NCBI RefSeq assembly: GCF_032854445.1
Contig: NC_088296.1
Coordinates: forward strand, 19,025,485 to 19,089,484
Length of the DNA stretch: 64,000 nt
Source of the DNA: Liolophura sinensis
Lineage: Eukaryota; Mollusca; Polyplacophora; Chitonida; Chitonidae
Reading direction: 5' to 3'
In this document: positions 46,784 to 59,254 of the stretch, in pieces
How positions within the stretch are numbered: the stretch's first letter is position 1
How the letters are laid out: the number at the start of each line of letters is the position of its first letter
The notes under the pieces: generated by a model
What the model was told of the DNA's origin: nothing
Databases searched by the model: none
What the model saw: only the letters and a program-made list of their open reading frames with translations
Program-made: the position numbers and the translations under genes

Positions 46784-46989
46784 CACCAGGAATTTGTACG
46801 GGAAAGACCGAAACATTTTGTTTAAGAAACTTAACATATCCATTTATACATACTATGGACCCATGTCGCCTACTAGCAATTTTAACCGGAAATGTGTGTA
46901 CGCCGTAATGGCTCTTTAAGCATTAACAGCTTTCCTTTAACGCAGAACACTGTCCTGAATTTAACTGTTCCAATTTAATTATTGATGTA

Positions 46990-47212
46990 TTTAGTTTATT
47001 GGTGTTTACGCCGTTATTTCACTTATACGACGGCGTTCAGTATTACGCCGATAAAAGATCGGGCACGACAATTCACGACAATTCCCAGGTTGCTGGTAAA
47101 CCTGACAACGTATGACCAGAAAGGAAACCAGCATGAAATGGACTCACAGCGACCGCGTATAGGTGAGACACCCATTACTGAGCTGCGGTAGCACGCCAAC
47201 CACTCGGCCGTT
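46990..47212 (-). mobile_element. SINE family A, diverged
   Basis: ttggtgtttacgccgttatt, ttatacgacggcgttcagta, then the central part with loss, box B-side ccagcatgaaatggactcac, and a head remnant gctgcggtagcacgccaac. Confidence 0.8.
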
Positions 47213-47340
47213 CGATGGATTTTAGTCAATAGCCAGCAAGCCTTCACAGCACGGAAATGTCCAGTTACTGCCTTGTGCCGATTAGAACGTCCTCGTTCGA
47301 TATACTACACAGCTTTAAACCAAAGTAGTCCTTCCATAAG

Positions 47341-47402
47341 GAAGGACTATTCTTGAATACGGCGTAAAACACAAATCAAGTAAATAAATAAATAAATAAA
47401 TA
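47341..47402 (+). mobile_element. SINE family A tail fragment
   Basis: attcttgaatacggcgtaaa, acacaaatcaag, then (TAAA)n. Confidence 0.65.
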
Positions 47403-47759
47403 CATTTTAACTGACACCGGAAACAATTTCATTAACAAGTGCTGATTGTACATGTACACTGTATGTCCGCACAGGTGACGTGATAAGTAGGGTTACCTCG
47501 GAATACTCCCGACAGAAAATGTGCGCAAATTCGAGGAGTTATTGAGAGATAAAAAAATTTAATTGATATTTTGTTTTTGGCAGAACTATCAAATAATTTC
47601 TAATTTAAAACTTAATTTTGCTTTTCATGTATTCTTAAATGTTGCTCTTTTTTAAACCAGATCAATAAAACAAAAATACATGCATCAGACGTAATATTAC
47701 CCTCACTGCGACTCTTTGTACATAAAAAAGGCTGAAGTAACCACTGTGAATCCAGAGCA

Positions 47760-48015
47760 ACGACTGCAGTGTAATGGTTGGTAAAAGCAGCGACGGCAAT
47801 GTAATAGTTGGTAGATGATCACATGTACGTGTAACTGAGGAAATCGTTGTCAGTTTATATCAGCTAGTTTTCTTCAAACTGCCTCATGAACGCAAATGCC
47901 TTAGACGTAGCAATTTATTTCTTTAAAACAGTATTGTTACTGTGTGAGCCAATGGCCTAATAATGTACCTTCTAGCGTAATGCTGTGGTGTCATCACATT
48001 TAACATACAATAACA
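47760..48015 (-). repeat. Dispersed repeat X, diverged copy
   Basis: Ends with gtcatcacatttaacataca, as does the copy at 25560; the remainder is weakly similar. Confidence 0.4.
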
Positions 48016-48189
48016 AAAAAAGTATTAAAGGAAGGCTTTCTCCTAGTTATTGTCTTGTTTTAACATACAACCACATTGCTCACATTGCTCACATTTACAT
48101 GCCACCTGGCATATGTATGAAGAAGAATGGAAAAAAACCAATGGAGTGATAAAATTAGGACTTGCAGCATAGAGAGAAATCCCAGAGCA

Positions 48190-48300
48190 AATGGTCACAC
48201 GTAACCGGTGAAATACGACAGCTCAATTTACTTCAGATAAAGTTTTATTCTAACCGTTCACGTAAATGCATAAAAAGTAGCAACTTACACGCCCCTGATG
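48190..48300 (-). repeat. Dispersed repeat X, fragment
   Basis: accggtgaaatacgacagct and cgtaaatgcataaaaagtag with the following cacgcccctgatgtc match the reverse of 17194-17310. Confidence 0.5.
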
Positions 48301-48384
48301 TCAATGCAATTTATTACGCGCTCTTACTATGCACGGCTTTGCATTAGACGGGGATCCGGGAATTCGATTCTGACCATGACTCAC

Positions 48385-48405
48385 GTAAATAACCTGCTTG
48401 GGTTC
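48385..48405 (-). CDS. Possible 21-nt microexon
   Basis: Acceptor atggctttcttacag, 21 nt, donor GTGAGT. In phase 1 to 1 it reads TQAGYL plus shared codons and would precede the 57-nt exon. Good splice signals, too short for any other test. Confidence 0.25.
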
Positions 48406-48699
48406 CTGTAAGAAAGCCATAAAAACGATTATTAAAAAGACCAGTTGTTCGCAAATTTCCAATTCATCAATATGCCTCGTCTCAATAAGTGGACCTACGA
48501 CCATAAACGTGGCCATAATGCGCGTTTTGTTGAACTTTTTACACGTTATTTTCAATGAACGCTGTTGTTGTTCGTCATGGTAACTTTCAGAACATACAAT
48601 CACCAGAACCTCTACACTAACGAACAGAAATTCAAATAAACTGTGAACTAATTTTGAAATTTTGAAATGAATCACCTAACTGTTTATTTTATCGCACAT

Positions 48700-49700
48700 T
48701 GCCAGCAAATTCTTTAGCAAAGAGCAACTGACAAACCGTGAAAGAATGTGTTTCTATGACAAGTGACAGTTCATGATTTGTCTATTGTAACATAAGTAAT
48801 CCGTTTTCGATTTATTTTTTTTTTATTGAGAGTTTCTCCGACCCGATTTAGGTTAAGGTTTTCGTGTTACCTTGGAGGTGACAGGCTTAACGAAGGCTGC
48901 GGACTCCGTTCGCCGTCGTGCATGTGCAACTTTCCCGAAATTCTCGGTAATCTTGCAACCCACAGTGTGAGTAACATTCTATATTGGGAATCTAATTTCA
49001 TCCGGACTCTTGTATTTAACACGGACCGATTGTAATTTCAAGGAAATAGCTCCCAGATCACAGCGATGACATTTTACTGGTTCACCGCGAGGTAGACGAA
49101 ACGAATTTCGTTATGTTTAAATCGAAACAGTTTCTGTTTATTTTGAAAGAATGATTTTGGTGATTAAATGTATAACTAAATTGGGTACACTTTGCATATA
49201 TAAATGAATAAATCCGTTGTATTATTTGCTAAAAATAATGTCGAGAACTACGTTGTAAGACCAATGTGCACAAGGTAAGCATAAACTCTGCTGCATATAC
49301 GCGCAGCATTAAATATACTAGTGATACGGTTGTACGTATTTACAATGTGACGTTTAAAATATAGTCCGTTTATTGAAGCAGGGATGTAACGCCGAGTTCC
49401 CATCCATAAACCCAAGTATTTCGTTATGTTACCGAATGTAAACAATGTTTAGCTAATCTATTGCAATGTTATATTGTGTTTAAATATAGCGTATATTGTA
49501 TGTTCTTCATACAACTATGGATCACACAGACGTTAAACCATAACATGGCCGTATTTTTGAAAAACAAAATGTGACATCACGCTATAATAAGAATACTAAT
49601 GAAGCTAAAAAGCTGGGATTTGTACCAAATTGTAGACCAAAGCTCCCTCTTTTTGTAATTTGCCAACGGATTTGAGCTGCGACCAATAATTTTCAAGATA
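48700..49700. other. No gene recognised
   Basis: A CpG-rich open stretch at 48860-48960 on the - strand has no usable acceptor. Confidence 0.4.
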
Positions 49701-50111
49701 TGGGCGTCTAAATATTGCTACTTTATGCTGTAATGCAAATAGTATGTACATATGTACCGTAAACGTCCAAGTTATTTTTATGTACATATAACATACACTT
49801 ATTAGTCGAGTCCAGACTGTACCTGCATATTTTAGACTTTTTAGACTAAAAGTTACGTACTGACCAGCATGTCTACAGGTTATGTGGATTTATTGGGCTT
49901 TTTATGACGTCATTCGTTTGGTACCGTAAATTGTCATGTTATAAGATGTACACACAACATACACATATAAGTATTACCAGCTCATACAGGATGATACTAG
50001 TTGGGGTTGAATAAGATGGTAAACGTTAATGTGATGTTTCTGATGTGACGTCATTTGGGTTTGGTACCGTAAACATTCGTGTTACAGTATGTACATGTTT
50101 AAAAGACCCAC

Positions 50112-50151
<40 letters not shown>

Positions 50152-50360
50152 CATATAAAATGTTTAAAAAAACATTTATATATATATTTACATCCACATG
50201 TACGTTTATAGTAGTATGGTTCTGACCAGCATGCTCGTGTGTGCCGTCATATACCTTGGATTTCTGTATTATAGTATGTACCTGTAACATAGAAAACGTA
50301 ATATTTCCATGGAAAGTGCCTATAATACCTTCAAACAGGATGATAGTAGTTTATGTGACT
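49700..50360. repeat. Degenerate tandem repeat of about 140-165 bp
   Basis: The phrase ggtaccgtaaac/t..tgt recurs at about 49753, 49919 and 50060, with following ataacatacac and catacaggatgatactag-like phrases also at 50325. Two copies carry TGACGTCA. Confidence 0.5.
50115..50141. repeat. (AC)n microsatellite
   Basis: About 14 AC units followed by short AT runs. Confidence 0.9.
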
Positions 50361-50375
50361 CCACGGGGTTGTCAG

Positions 50376-50450
50376 TGATTGAAAAATTGCTAGGAACAAC
50401 ATTGAACCCCACTCACTCACTCACTCAATCACTCACTTACTCACTCTGTC
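50376..50450 (+). mobile_element. SINE family B tail fragment
   Basis: gattgaaaaattgctaggaa, then ttgaaccccactcactcact with a CACT-rich end. Confidence 0.55.
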
Positions 50451-50659
50451 TGTATATGGTGCAGTCAGAAAACATGGATTTCGTCAGCTGGGCAATGTAT
50501 GCCTGACATCTTAAAAGTATCCCAAGTCAGGAATTTTAGTGACATACCTACTGTACATCCAAGCTGGAACATGATTTAGATAGATCACTAGTTACAACTC
50601 GGAGAGAACTTTCCACAATTGAATTCTACTAATACATTCTACCGTGCACGACACGGGGC

Positions 50660-50785
50660 AGCTGCATAGCCTGGCGGAAACCGATGACCATGCGCAATTA
50701 GCTACCAAACCTCCCCACATATGGCCGGATTGAAAGCCAGCATGAGCTGGACTTGAACTCAGATCAGCCGCATTGTTGAAAGCAT
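50660..50785 (-). mobile_element. SINE family A, old fragment
   Basis: cggaaaccgatgaccatgcg, cctccccacatatggccgga, gccagcatgagctggacttg keep the family order in reverse. Confidence 0.65.
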
Positions 50786-50799
50786 TCTGAGACATATTG

Positions 50800-52020
50800 C
50801 TGCACATCGCTCATGTATCAGTTATTTCAGTGAATTGTCAGTTTTATGGATATTATACGCGAGAGGATGTGGGTTGTTTAATATTCTTGACTACATGTAA
50901 AAACGGTAATATTTTTCTCGCAGTTTGACGCAGAGTTGCTCGAGGAATTGTCAAATACTCCGCTCAGTGAAATGTAATTTACAGTAATCTCAACCTTTAT
51001 CAATCAATTTTGGACCCAAAGTACGCTTTAATCAATAAATCAAACAATCAGTTGGTGAAACAGGTCTTTGTAGGTGGAGAAAGCATACAAATTACATAAA
51101 GTTTATTTAAAAGAGAGCGAAAAGTAAATGTGGTCATCAATATTGTTTCCATCTTTGTTTATAGAGAAAGATACTTGAAAAAAGGTTTGTATAGTGGGTA
51201 AGTGGTATCACCTCTTGGTGTAAATTGTCTTTATGTAATAGCTTGATACATGAGGATGTAGCTCATGTTTAATAAATATATTTGCACTAGAATCCTTTTT
51301 AGAGTATTCTAATGCAAAAACTATATACACCAAGAGATGGCCACAAATCCAAAAATATTTTCAAATACTCATTTCTCCTGATAGAAAAAAAAATGGGAAA
51401 ACAAATTACAGACCATATGTGCAAATATGTTTGTCTGCCGATCAGTTCATCACAGCCGTGGGTGGTATCAACATACTACAAACGGCACTTCCAGCATTTT
51501 CAATGAAACTGACACTCATTACGCTGCCCTTTAAAAGGACATGGCGCCCTTTTATTGCATAAGGACAAATACATGTATTTAGTACAATAATTAATTAAAT
51601 AAGGTGGCGTAATAAATATGCTACACATGCGTACAACGTTTATATATGAACTGGACGATGGTTAAAACATATTCTTACTTTGGCGTCTACTATTTAAGGA
51701 GTAGATATTAAAGCTTATATTTCAAACGGCAACATTAAACCACGAGCGAATAAAGCGGTGTGACTAAATAAATGCAAGGTGGATAATAGTGGAAATCCAT
51801 CTGTGACTCTTGCACGAAGTAATTGATAGGTTAATATTAACCATTATAAGGAAACACGTTAACATGGTTTTCCTGGTATTCACAGTCAATTTAGGCTAAT
51901 ATTCCGTTGTGATGATAACATTGAGTGCAATCATTTTTTTCGCGCAACTTATGTTGTCAAGTCATAATATAAATAGGTTCAAGGAGAAAACATTTCGTTG
52001 GTCATTTTCTCGGAGCGTAA
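50800..52020. other. 3' flank of the galaxin-like gene
   Basis: No other gene. A - strand AATAAA at 51556-51551 could end the galaxin-like transcript, giving a 3' UTR of about 470-490 nt. Confidence 0.4.
51551..51556 (-). terminator. Candidate polyadenylation signal of the galaxin-like gene
   Basis: AATAAA in the - strand, the first canonical signal I see after the stop codon at 52025. Confidence 0.35.
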
Positions 52021-52024
52021 AATT

Positions 52025-55000
52025 TTAATATTTGTAAAAGCCGCATGGATTTCCTTTATAAGATACGCGGGGCACAATACGCCCGGAGCAACAAACTTGC
52101 CTCTTTGGGTCGAATTCAGACATGCTACAACAGTGCCCCCTTTCCACAACCTTCTTTCCACAACAGACAAATTTTCCTGTGTCGAACGTTAAACCGTAAC
52201 AACAGTCCAAACCATCTCTTAAACTGACGACTTTGTGGTTACAGCACTTCTCAAATTTTGGATCGAAAGTATTACCATAGCAGCAAGTGCCTTGAGGGAC
52301 GATTTTATGTCCACAGCAAACGTGGGATTTCCTGTAGTATTTCTGTCCGTAGCAACACTCTTCACCCTTTCCTGGGTGGATGACCTCTTTCCCGCAGCAC
52401 TTCTCCACTTTTGGATCGTACGATTTACCGTGGCAACAGTTGCCCTTATGGACAACATTCTGTCCACAACAAACGTGGCTGTTTGTGTAGTATTTCTGTC
52501 CATGGCAACATTCTTCACCCTTCCCTAAGTTAATGACCTCTTTCCCGCAGCACTTCTCCACTTTTGGATCGTACGATTTACCATGGCAGCAGTTACCTTT
52601 ATGGACGACTTTCTGTCCACAGCAAACGTGAGTGTCCGTGTAGTACTTCTGTCCGTGGCAACATTCTTCACCCTTCCCTAAGTTAATGACCTCTTTCCCG
52701 CAGCACTTCTCCACTTTTGGATCATACGATTTACCGTGGCAGCAGTTGTCCTTAGGGACGACTTTCTGCCCACAGCAAACGTGGCTGCTCGTGTAGTACT
52801 TCTGTCCATGGCAACATTCTTCACCCTTCCCTAGGTTGATGACCTCTTTCCCGCAGCACTTCTCCACTTTTGGATCGTACGATTTACCGTGGCAACAGTT
52901 GCCCTTAGGAACGACTTTCTGCCCACAACAAACGTGGCTGCTTGTGTAGTATTTCTGTCCGTGGCAACATTCTTCACCCTTCCCTAAGTTGATGACCTCT
53001 TTCCCGCAGCACTTCTCCACTTTTGGATCGTACGATTTACCGTGGCAACAGTTGCCCTTAGAAACGACTTTCTGCCCACAACAAACGTGGCTGCTTGTGT
53101 AGTATTTCTGTCCGTGGCAACATTCTTCACCCTTCTCTAAGTTAATGACCTCTTTTCCGCAGCACTTCTCCACTTTTGGATCGTACGATTTACCATGGCA
53201 ACAGTTGTCTTTAGGGACGACTTTCTGCCCACAGCAAACGTGGCTACTCGTGTAGTACTTCTGTCCGTGGCAACATTCTTCACCCTTCCCTAGGTTGATG
53301 ACCTCTTTCCCGCAGCACTTCTCCACTTTTGGATCGTACGATTTACCATGGCAACAGTTGCCTTTAGGGACTACTTTCTGTCCACAGCAAACGTGGCTGC
53401 TCGTGTAGTACTTCTGTCCGTGGCAACATTCTTCACCCTTCCCTAGGTTAATGACCTCTTTCCCGCAGCACTTCTCCACTGTTGGATCGTACGATTTACC
53501 GTGGCAACAGTTGCCTTTAAGGACGACTTTCTGCCCACAGCAAACGTGGCTGCTCGTGTAGTACTTCTGTCCGTGGCAACATTCTTCCCCCTTCCCTAAG
53601 TTAATGACCTCTTTCCCGCAGCACTTCTCCACTTTTGGATCGTACGATTTACCGTGGCAGCAGTTGCCCTTAGGGACGACTTTCTGCCCACAGCAAACGT
53701 GGCTGCTCGTGTAGTACTTCTGTCCGTGGCAACATTTTTCACCCTTCCCTAAGTCGATGACCTTTTTCCCGCAGCACTTCTCCACTTTTGGATCGTACGA
53801 TTTACCATGGCAGCAGTTGCCTTTAGGGACGACTTTCTGTCCACAGCAAACGTGGCTGCTCGTGTAGTACTTCTGTCCGTGGCAACATTCTTCACCCTTC
53901 CCTAAATTAATGACCTCTTTCCCGCAGCACTTCTCCACTTTTGGATGGTACGATTTACCGTGGCAGCAGTTGTCCTTAGGGACGACTTTCTGCCCACAAC
54001 AAACGTGGCTGCTCGTGTAATACTTCTGTCCGTGGCAACATTCTTCACCCTTCCCTAGGTTGATGACCTCTTTCCCGCAGCACTTCTCCACTTTTGGATC
54101 GTAAGATTTGCTATGGCAACAGTTGCCCTTGGGAACGACTTTCTGCCCACAACAAACGTGGCTGCTCGTGTAGTATTTTTGTCCATCGCAACATTCTTCA
54201 CCCTTCCCTAGGTTGATGACCTCTTTTCCGCAGCACTTCTCCACTTTTGGATCGTAAGATTTACCATGGCAACAGTTGCCCTGAGGGACGACTTTCTGCC
54301 CACAACAAACGTGGCTGCTCGTGTAGTACTTCAGTCCATGGCAACATTCTTCACCCTTCCCTAAGTTGATGACCTCTTTCCCGCAGCACTTCTCCACTTT
54401 TGGATCGTAAGATTTGCCATGGCAACAGTTGCCCTTAGGAACGACTTTCTGCCCACAACAAACGTGGCTGCTCGTGTAGTATTTTTGTCCATGGCAACAT
54501 TCTTCACCCTTCCCTAAATTGATGATCTGTTTCCCGCAGCATTTCCCTAGTTTTGGATTGTAGGATTGACCATGACAGCAGCTGCCTTTAGGGACGACAT
54601 GTTTCTCACAGCAAACCTGGGTGCTTATGTAGTATTTCTGTCCATGACAACACTCCTCACCACTGTTTAAGTTGATTACCTGTTTTCCGCAGCATATTTC
54701 CAATTTTGGATCGTAGGATTGACCATCGCAGCAGTTGCTCTTAAGGACGACTTTCTGTCCACAGCAAACGTGAGTGTTCGTGTAGTACTTCTGTCCGTGG
54801 CAACATTCTTCACCCTTCCCCAAGTTGACGACCTCTTTCCCGCAGCACTTCTCCACTTTTGGATCGTACGATTTACCGTGGCAGCAGTTGCCTTTAGGAA
54901 CGACTTTCTTTCCACAACAAACATGGCTGTTTGTGTAGTACTTCTGTCCGTGGCAACATTCTTCACTCTTCCCCAAGTTGATGACCTCTTTCCCGCAGCA

Positions 55001-58000
55001 CTTCTCCACTTTTGGATCGTACGATTTACCGTGGCAGCAGTTGCCTTTAGGAACGACTTTCTGCCCACAACAAACATGCCTGCTCGTGTAGTATTTCTGT
55101 CCGTGGCAACATTCTTTACCCTTTCCTAATTTGATGACCTCTTTCCCGCAGCACTTTTCCACTTGTGGATCGTACGATTTACCATCGCAGCAGTTGCCCT
55201 TAGGGACAACATTCTGTCCACAACAAACGTGGCTCTTTGTGTAGTACTTCTGTCCGTGGCAACATTCTTCACCCTTCCCTAAGTTAATGACCTCTTCCCC
55301 GCAGCACTTCTCCACTTTCGGATCGTACGATTTACCGTGGCAGCAGTTGCCTATAGGGACGACTTTCTGCCCACAGCAAACGTGAGTGTTCGTGTAGTAT
55401 TTCTGTCCGTGGCAACATTCTTCACCCTTCCCTAAGTCGATGACCTTTTTCCTGCAGCACTTCTCCACTTTTGGATCGTAAGATTTACCATGGCAGCAGT
55501 TGCCCTTAGGGACAACATTCTGTCCACAACAAACATGGCTGTTTGTGTAGTACTTCTGTCCGTGGCAACATTCTTCACCCTTCCCTAAGTCGATGACCTC
55601 TTTTCCGCAGCACTTCTCCACTTTTGGATCGAACGATTTACCATGGCAGCAGTTGCCTTTAGGGACGATTTTCTGTCCACAGCAAACGTGAGTGCTCGTG
55701 TAGTACTTCTGTCCGTGGCAACATTCTTCACCCTTCTCTAAGTTGATGACCTCTTTCCCGCAGCACTTCTCCACTTTTGGATCGTACGATTTACCATGAC
55801 AGCAGTTGCCCTTAGGGACGACTTTCTGTCCACAGCAAACGTGAGTGTTCGTGTAGTATTTCTGTCCGTGGCAACATTCTTCACCCTTCCCTAAGTTGAT
55901 GACCTCTTTCCCGCAGCACTTCTCCACTTTTGGATCGTACGATTTACCATCGCAGCAGTTTCCCTTAGGGACAACTTTCTGTCCACAACAAACGTGAGTG
56001 CTCGTGTAGTATTTCAGTCCGTGGCAACATTCTTCACCCTTCCCTAGGTTGATGACCTCTTTCCCGCAGCACTTCTCCACTTTTGGATCGTACGATTTAC
56101 CATGGCAGCAGTTGCCCTTAGGGACAACATTCTGTCCACAACAAACATGGCTGCTCGTGTAGTACTTCTGTCGGTGGCAACATTCTTCACCCTTCGCTAA
56201 GTTAATGACCTCTTTCCCGCAGCACTTCTCCATTTTTGGATCGTACGATTTACCGTGGCAGCAGTTGCCTTTAGGGACGACTTTCTGTCCACAGCAAACG
56301 TGGCTGCTCGTGTAGTATTTTTGTCCATCGCAACATTCTTCACCCTTCCCTAGGTTGATGACCTCTTTCCCGCAGCACTTCTCCACTTTTGGATCGTACG
56401 ATTTACCGTGGCAACAGTTGCCCTTATGGACAACATTCTGTCCACAACAAACATGGCTGTTTGTGTAGTATTTCTGTCCGTGGCAACATTCTTCACCCTT
56501 CCCTAAGTTAATGACCTCTCTCCCGCAGCACTTCTCCACTTTTGGATCGTACGATTTACCGTGGCAGCAGTTACCTTTAGGGACGACTTTCTGTCCACAG
56601 CAAACGTGAGTGTCCGTGTAGTACTTCTGTCCGTGGCAACATTCTTCACCCTTCCCTAAGTTAATGACCTCTTTTCCGCAGCACTTCTCCACTTTTGGAT
56701 CGTACGATTTACCATGGCAACAGTTGTCTTTAGGGACGACTTTCTGCCCACAGCAAACGTGGCTGCTCGTGTAGTACTTCTGTCCGTGGCAACATTCTTC
56801 ACCCTTCCCTAGGTTGATGACCTCTTTCCCGCAGCACTTCTCCACTTTTGGATCGTGCGGTTTACCATGGCAACAGTTGCCTTTAGGGACGACTTTCTGT
56901 CCACAACAAACGTGGCTGCTCGTGTAGTACTTCTGTCCGTGGCAACATTCTTCACCCTTCCCTAAGTCGATGACCTCTTTCCCGCAGCACTTCTCCACTT
57001 TTGGATCGTACGATTTACCGTGGCAACAGTTGTCTTTAGGCACGACTTTCTGCCCACAGCAAACGTGGCTGCTCGTGTAGTACTTCTGTCCGTGGCAACA
57101 TTCTTCACCCTTCCCTAAGTTAATGACCTCTTTCCCGCAGCACTTCTCCACTTTTGGATCGTAAGATTTACCATGGCAGCAGTTGCCCTTAGGGACGACT
57201 TTTTGTCCACAGCAAACGTGAGTGTTCGTGTAGTATTTCTGTCCGTGGCAACATTCTTCACCCTTCCCTAAGTTGATGACCTCTTTCCCGCAGCACTTCT
57301 CTACTTTTGGATCGTAAGATTTATCATGGCAACAATTGCCCTTAGGGACGACTGTTTGTCCACAACAAACGTGGCTGCTTGTGTAGTACTTCTGTCCGTG
57401 GCAACATTCTTCACCCTTCCCTAAGTCGATGACCTCTTTCCCGCAGCACTTCTCCACTTTTGGATCGTACGATTTACCATGGCAACAGTTGCCTTTAGGG
57501 ACGACTTTCTGCCCACAACAAACGTGGCTGCTCGTGTAGTACTTCTGTCCGTGGCAACATTCTTCACCCTTCCCTAAGTTGATGACCTCTTTCCCGCAGC
57601 ACTTCTCCACTTTTGGATCGTAAGATTTACTATGGCAACAGTTTCCTTTAGGGACGACTTTCTGTCCACAGCAAACGTGAGTGTTCGTGTAGTATTTCTG
57701 TCCGTGGCAACATTCTTCACCCTTCCCTAAGTTGACGACCTCTTTTCCGCAGCACTTCTCTACTTTTGGATCGTACGATTTACCATGGCAGCAGCAGCCT
57801 TTAGGGGCCACGTCTTGTCCACAACAAACGTGAGTGCTCGTGTAGTATTTCTGTCCGTGGCAACATTCTTTGCCTTTTTTTAAGTTGACGATTTGTTTGC
57901 CGCAGCACTTCTCCCATTTTGGTACGAAAGGCTGTCCGTAGCAGCAATTTCCCTTAGGGACGACTTTCTGTCCACAGCAAATATGTATTTTCCGGTTGTA

Positions 58001-58116
58001 CTTTTTTCCATAACAGCATGCATCAGTCTTTCTAATGACAGTTGTACCACAGCATTTTTGATATAGTGGGATATATTTTTTGGATCCACAGCAAAAGAAT
58101 CCTTTGCATCCGTAAC
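52025..58116 (-). CDS. Galaxin-like gene, 6.1-kb repeat exon
   Basis: Acceptor cttgtgttaacag ends at 58117 and the exon starts GT TAC GGA TGC. It has no internal stop for 2029 codons and ends with TAA at 52027-52025. No ATG lies at its start, which shows that the true start is in another exon. One uninterrupted coding exon of this size made of tandem repeats is unusual. Confidence 0.9.
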
Positions 58117-59183
58117 CTGTTAACACAAGTTTTTAAATCTCATTAAAAATCTACATTGTAAGATAAAAGGAATCAGTGGACTGTTGCTTTTAATCTATTG
58201 TTAACAATGCGTTAACAGTGATGTATTTAGCAACTGACAAATTTAGATAAGAATACTGTTCTTACTATCCCAAATTGTGTAGTTTTTCTCAAAACGGTTG
58301 CCTATTTAATATTAAAATCTTACAGAAAAGAGAGTAACACTCATAGCATCGACGATCGCATTTTTGTTGGAAATATGTAGGCGTAAACGACGAATGACAG
58401 CCTCTTGTCAATTTACCACAGGTTTTTAGTCTGACTAATACGTGGGAAGGTCTTCAGCAACCTGCGGATGGTCGTGGGTTTCTCCCGGGCTCTGTCCTGT
58501 TTCCATCCACCACAATACTGACCCCCGTTGTGTAAGTGAAATATTCTTGAGCACGGCGTAACACACCAATCAAATAAATAAAGAAAAATTCTAACTGTTC
58601 ATAGAAATGCACTGTGTTAGGCAACACGATCGGTTCCACTGTGTCTTTATCGGTTGCGACCAGATTGAAGATGTCCTACATTATGTATTATATACATATA
58701 CAAGATTATCAAAATTATAGATTGTAAAACATGTTTTGAATTTCGAGTCTGAACTAAGGTATATCTACTTTAACGGGTTTTAAACATGTTTGTCTTTTTG
58801 TTTTGATTTTGATGTTTTTTATATAGACACCAATTTACTGTGTCCTGTTCTGAACCTGTTCTCGTCGCGATATGGCCGAAATGTTGCCAACGTGACATTA
58901 AGCCATAATTATTCATTCCTTCATTCCTTCATTCAACGCACTGGTGCCGTTGACTAAAAGTGTTAGATGTGTGTTTTTCCCTTAGCTATATATTGTCAGC
59001 AATCAACCTTTTTCGGAATCCCACTACTAGGTGACAAGGGAGCCTCTCACAAAAGCGGTCGGTGTGAGCTCACGCTGGCTTCCTCTCCGGTGTACGTGGG
59101 GAAAGTCTCCAGCAGCCTGCGAATGATCGAACTATAATGCTGGCCGCCGCCAAATAAGTGAAATATTCTTGATTACGGCGTAA

Positions 59184-59254
<71 letters not shown>

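Noticed and set aside
48860-48960. - strand open stretch before a GTAACA donor
   Set aside because: No convincing acceptor or promoter, and the opposite strand is open too.
52235-55129. + strand frames within the galaxin exon
   Set aside because: Shadows of the repeated coding sequence, broken and without signals.
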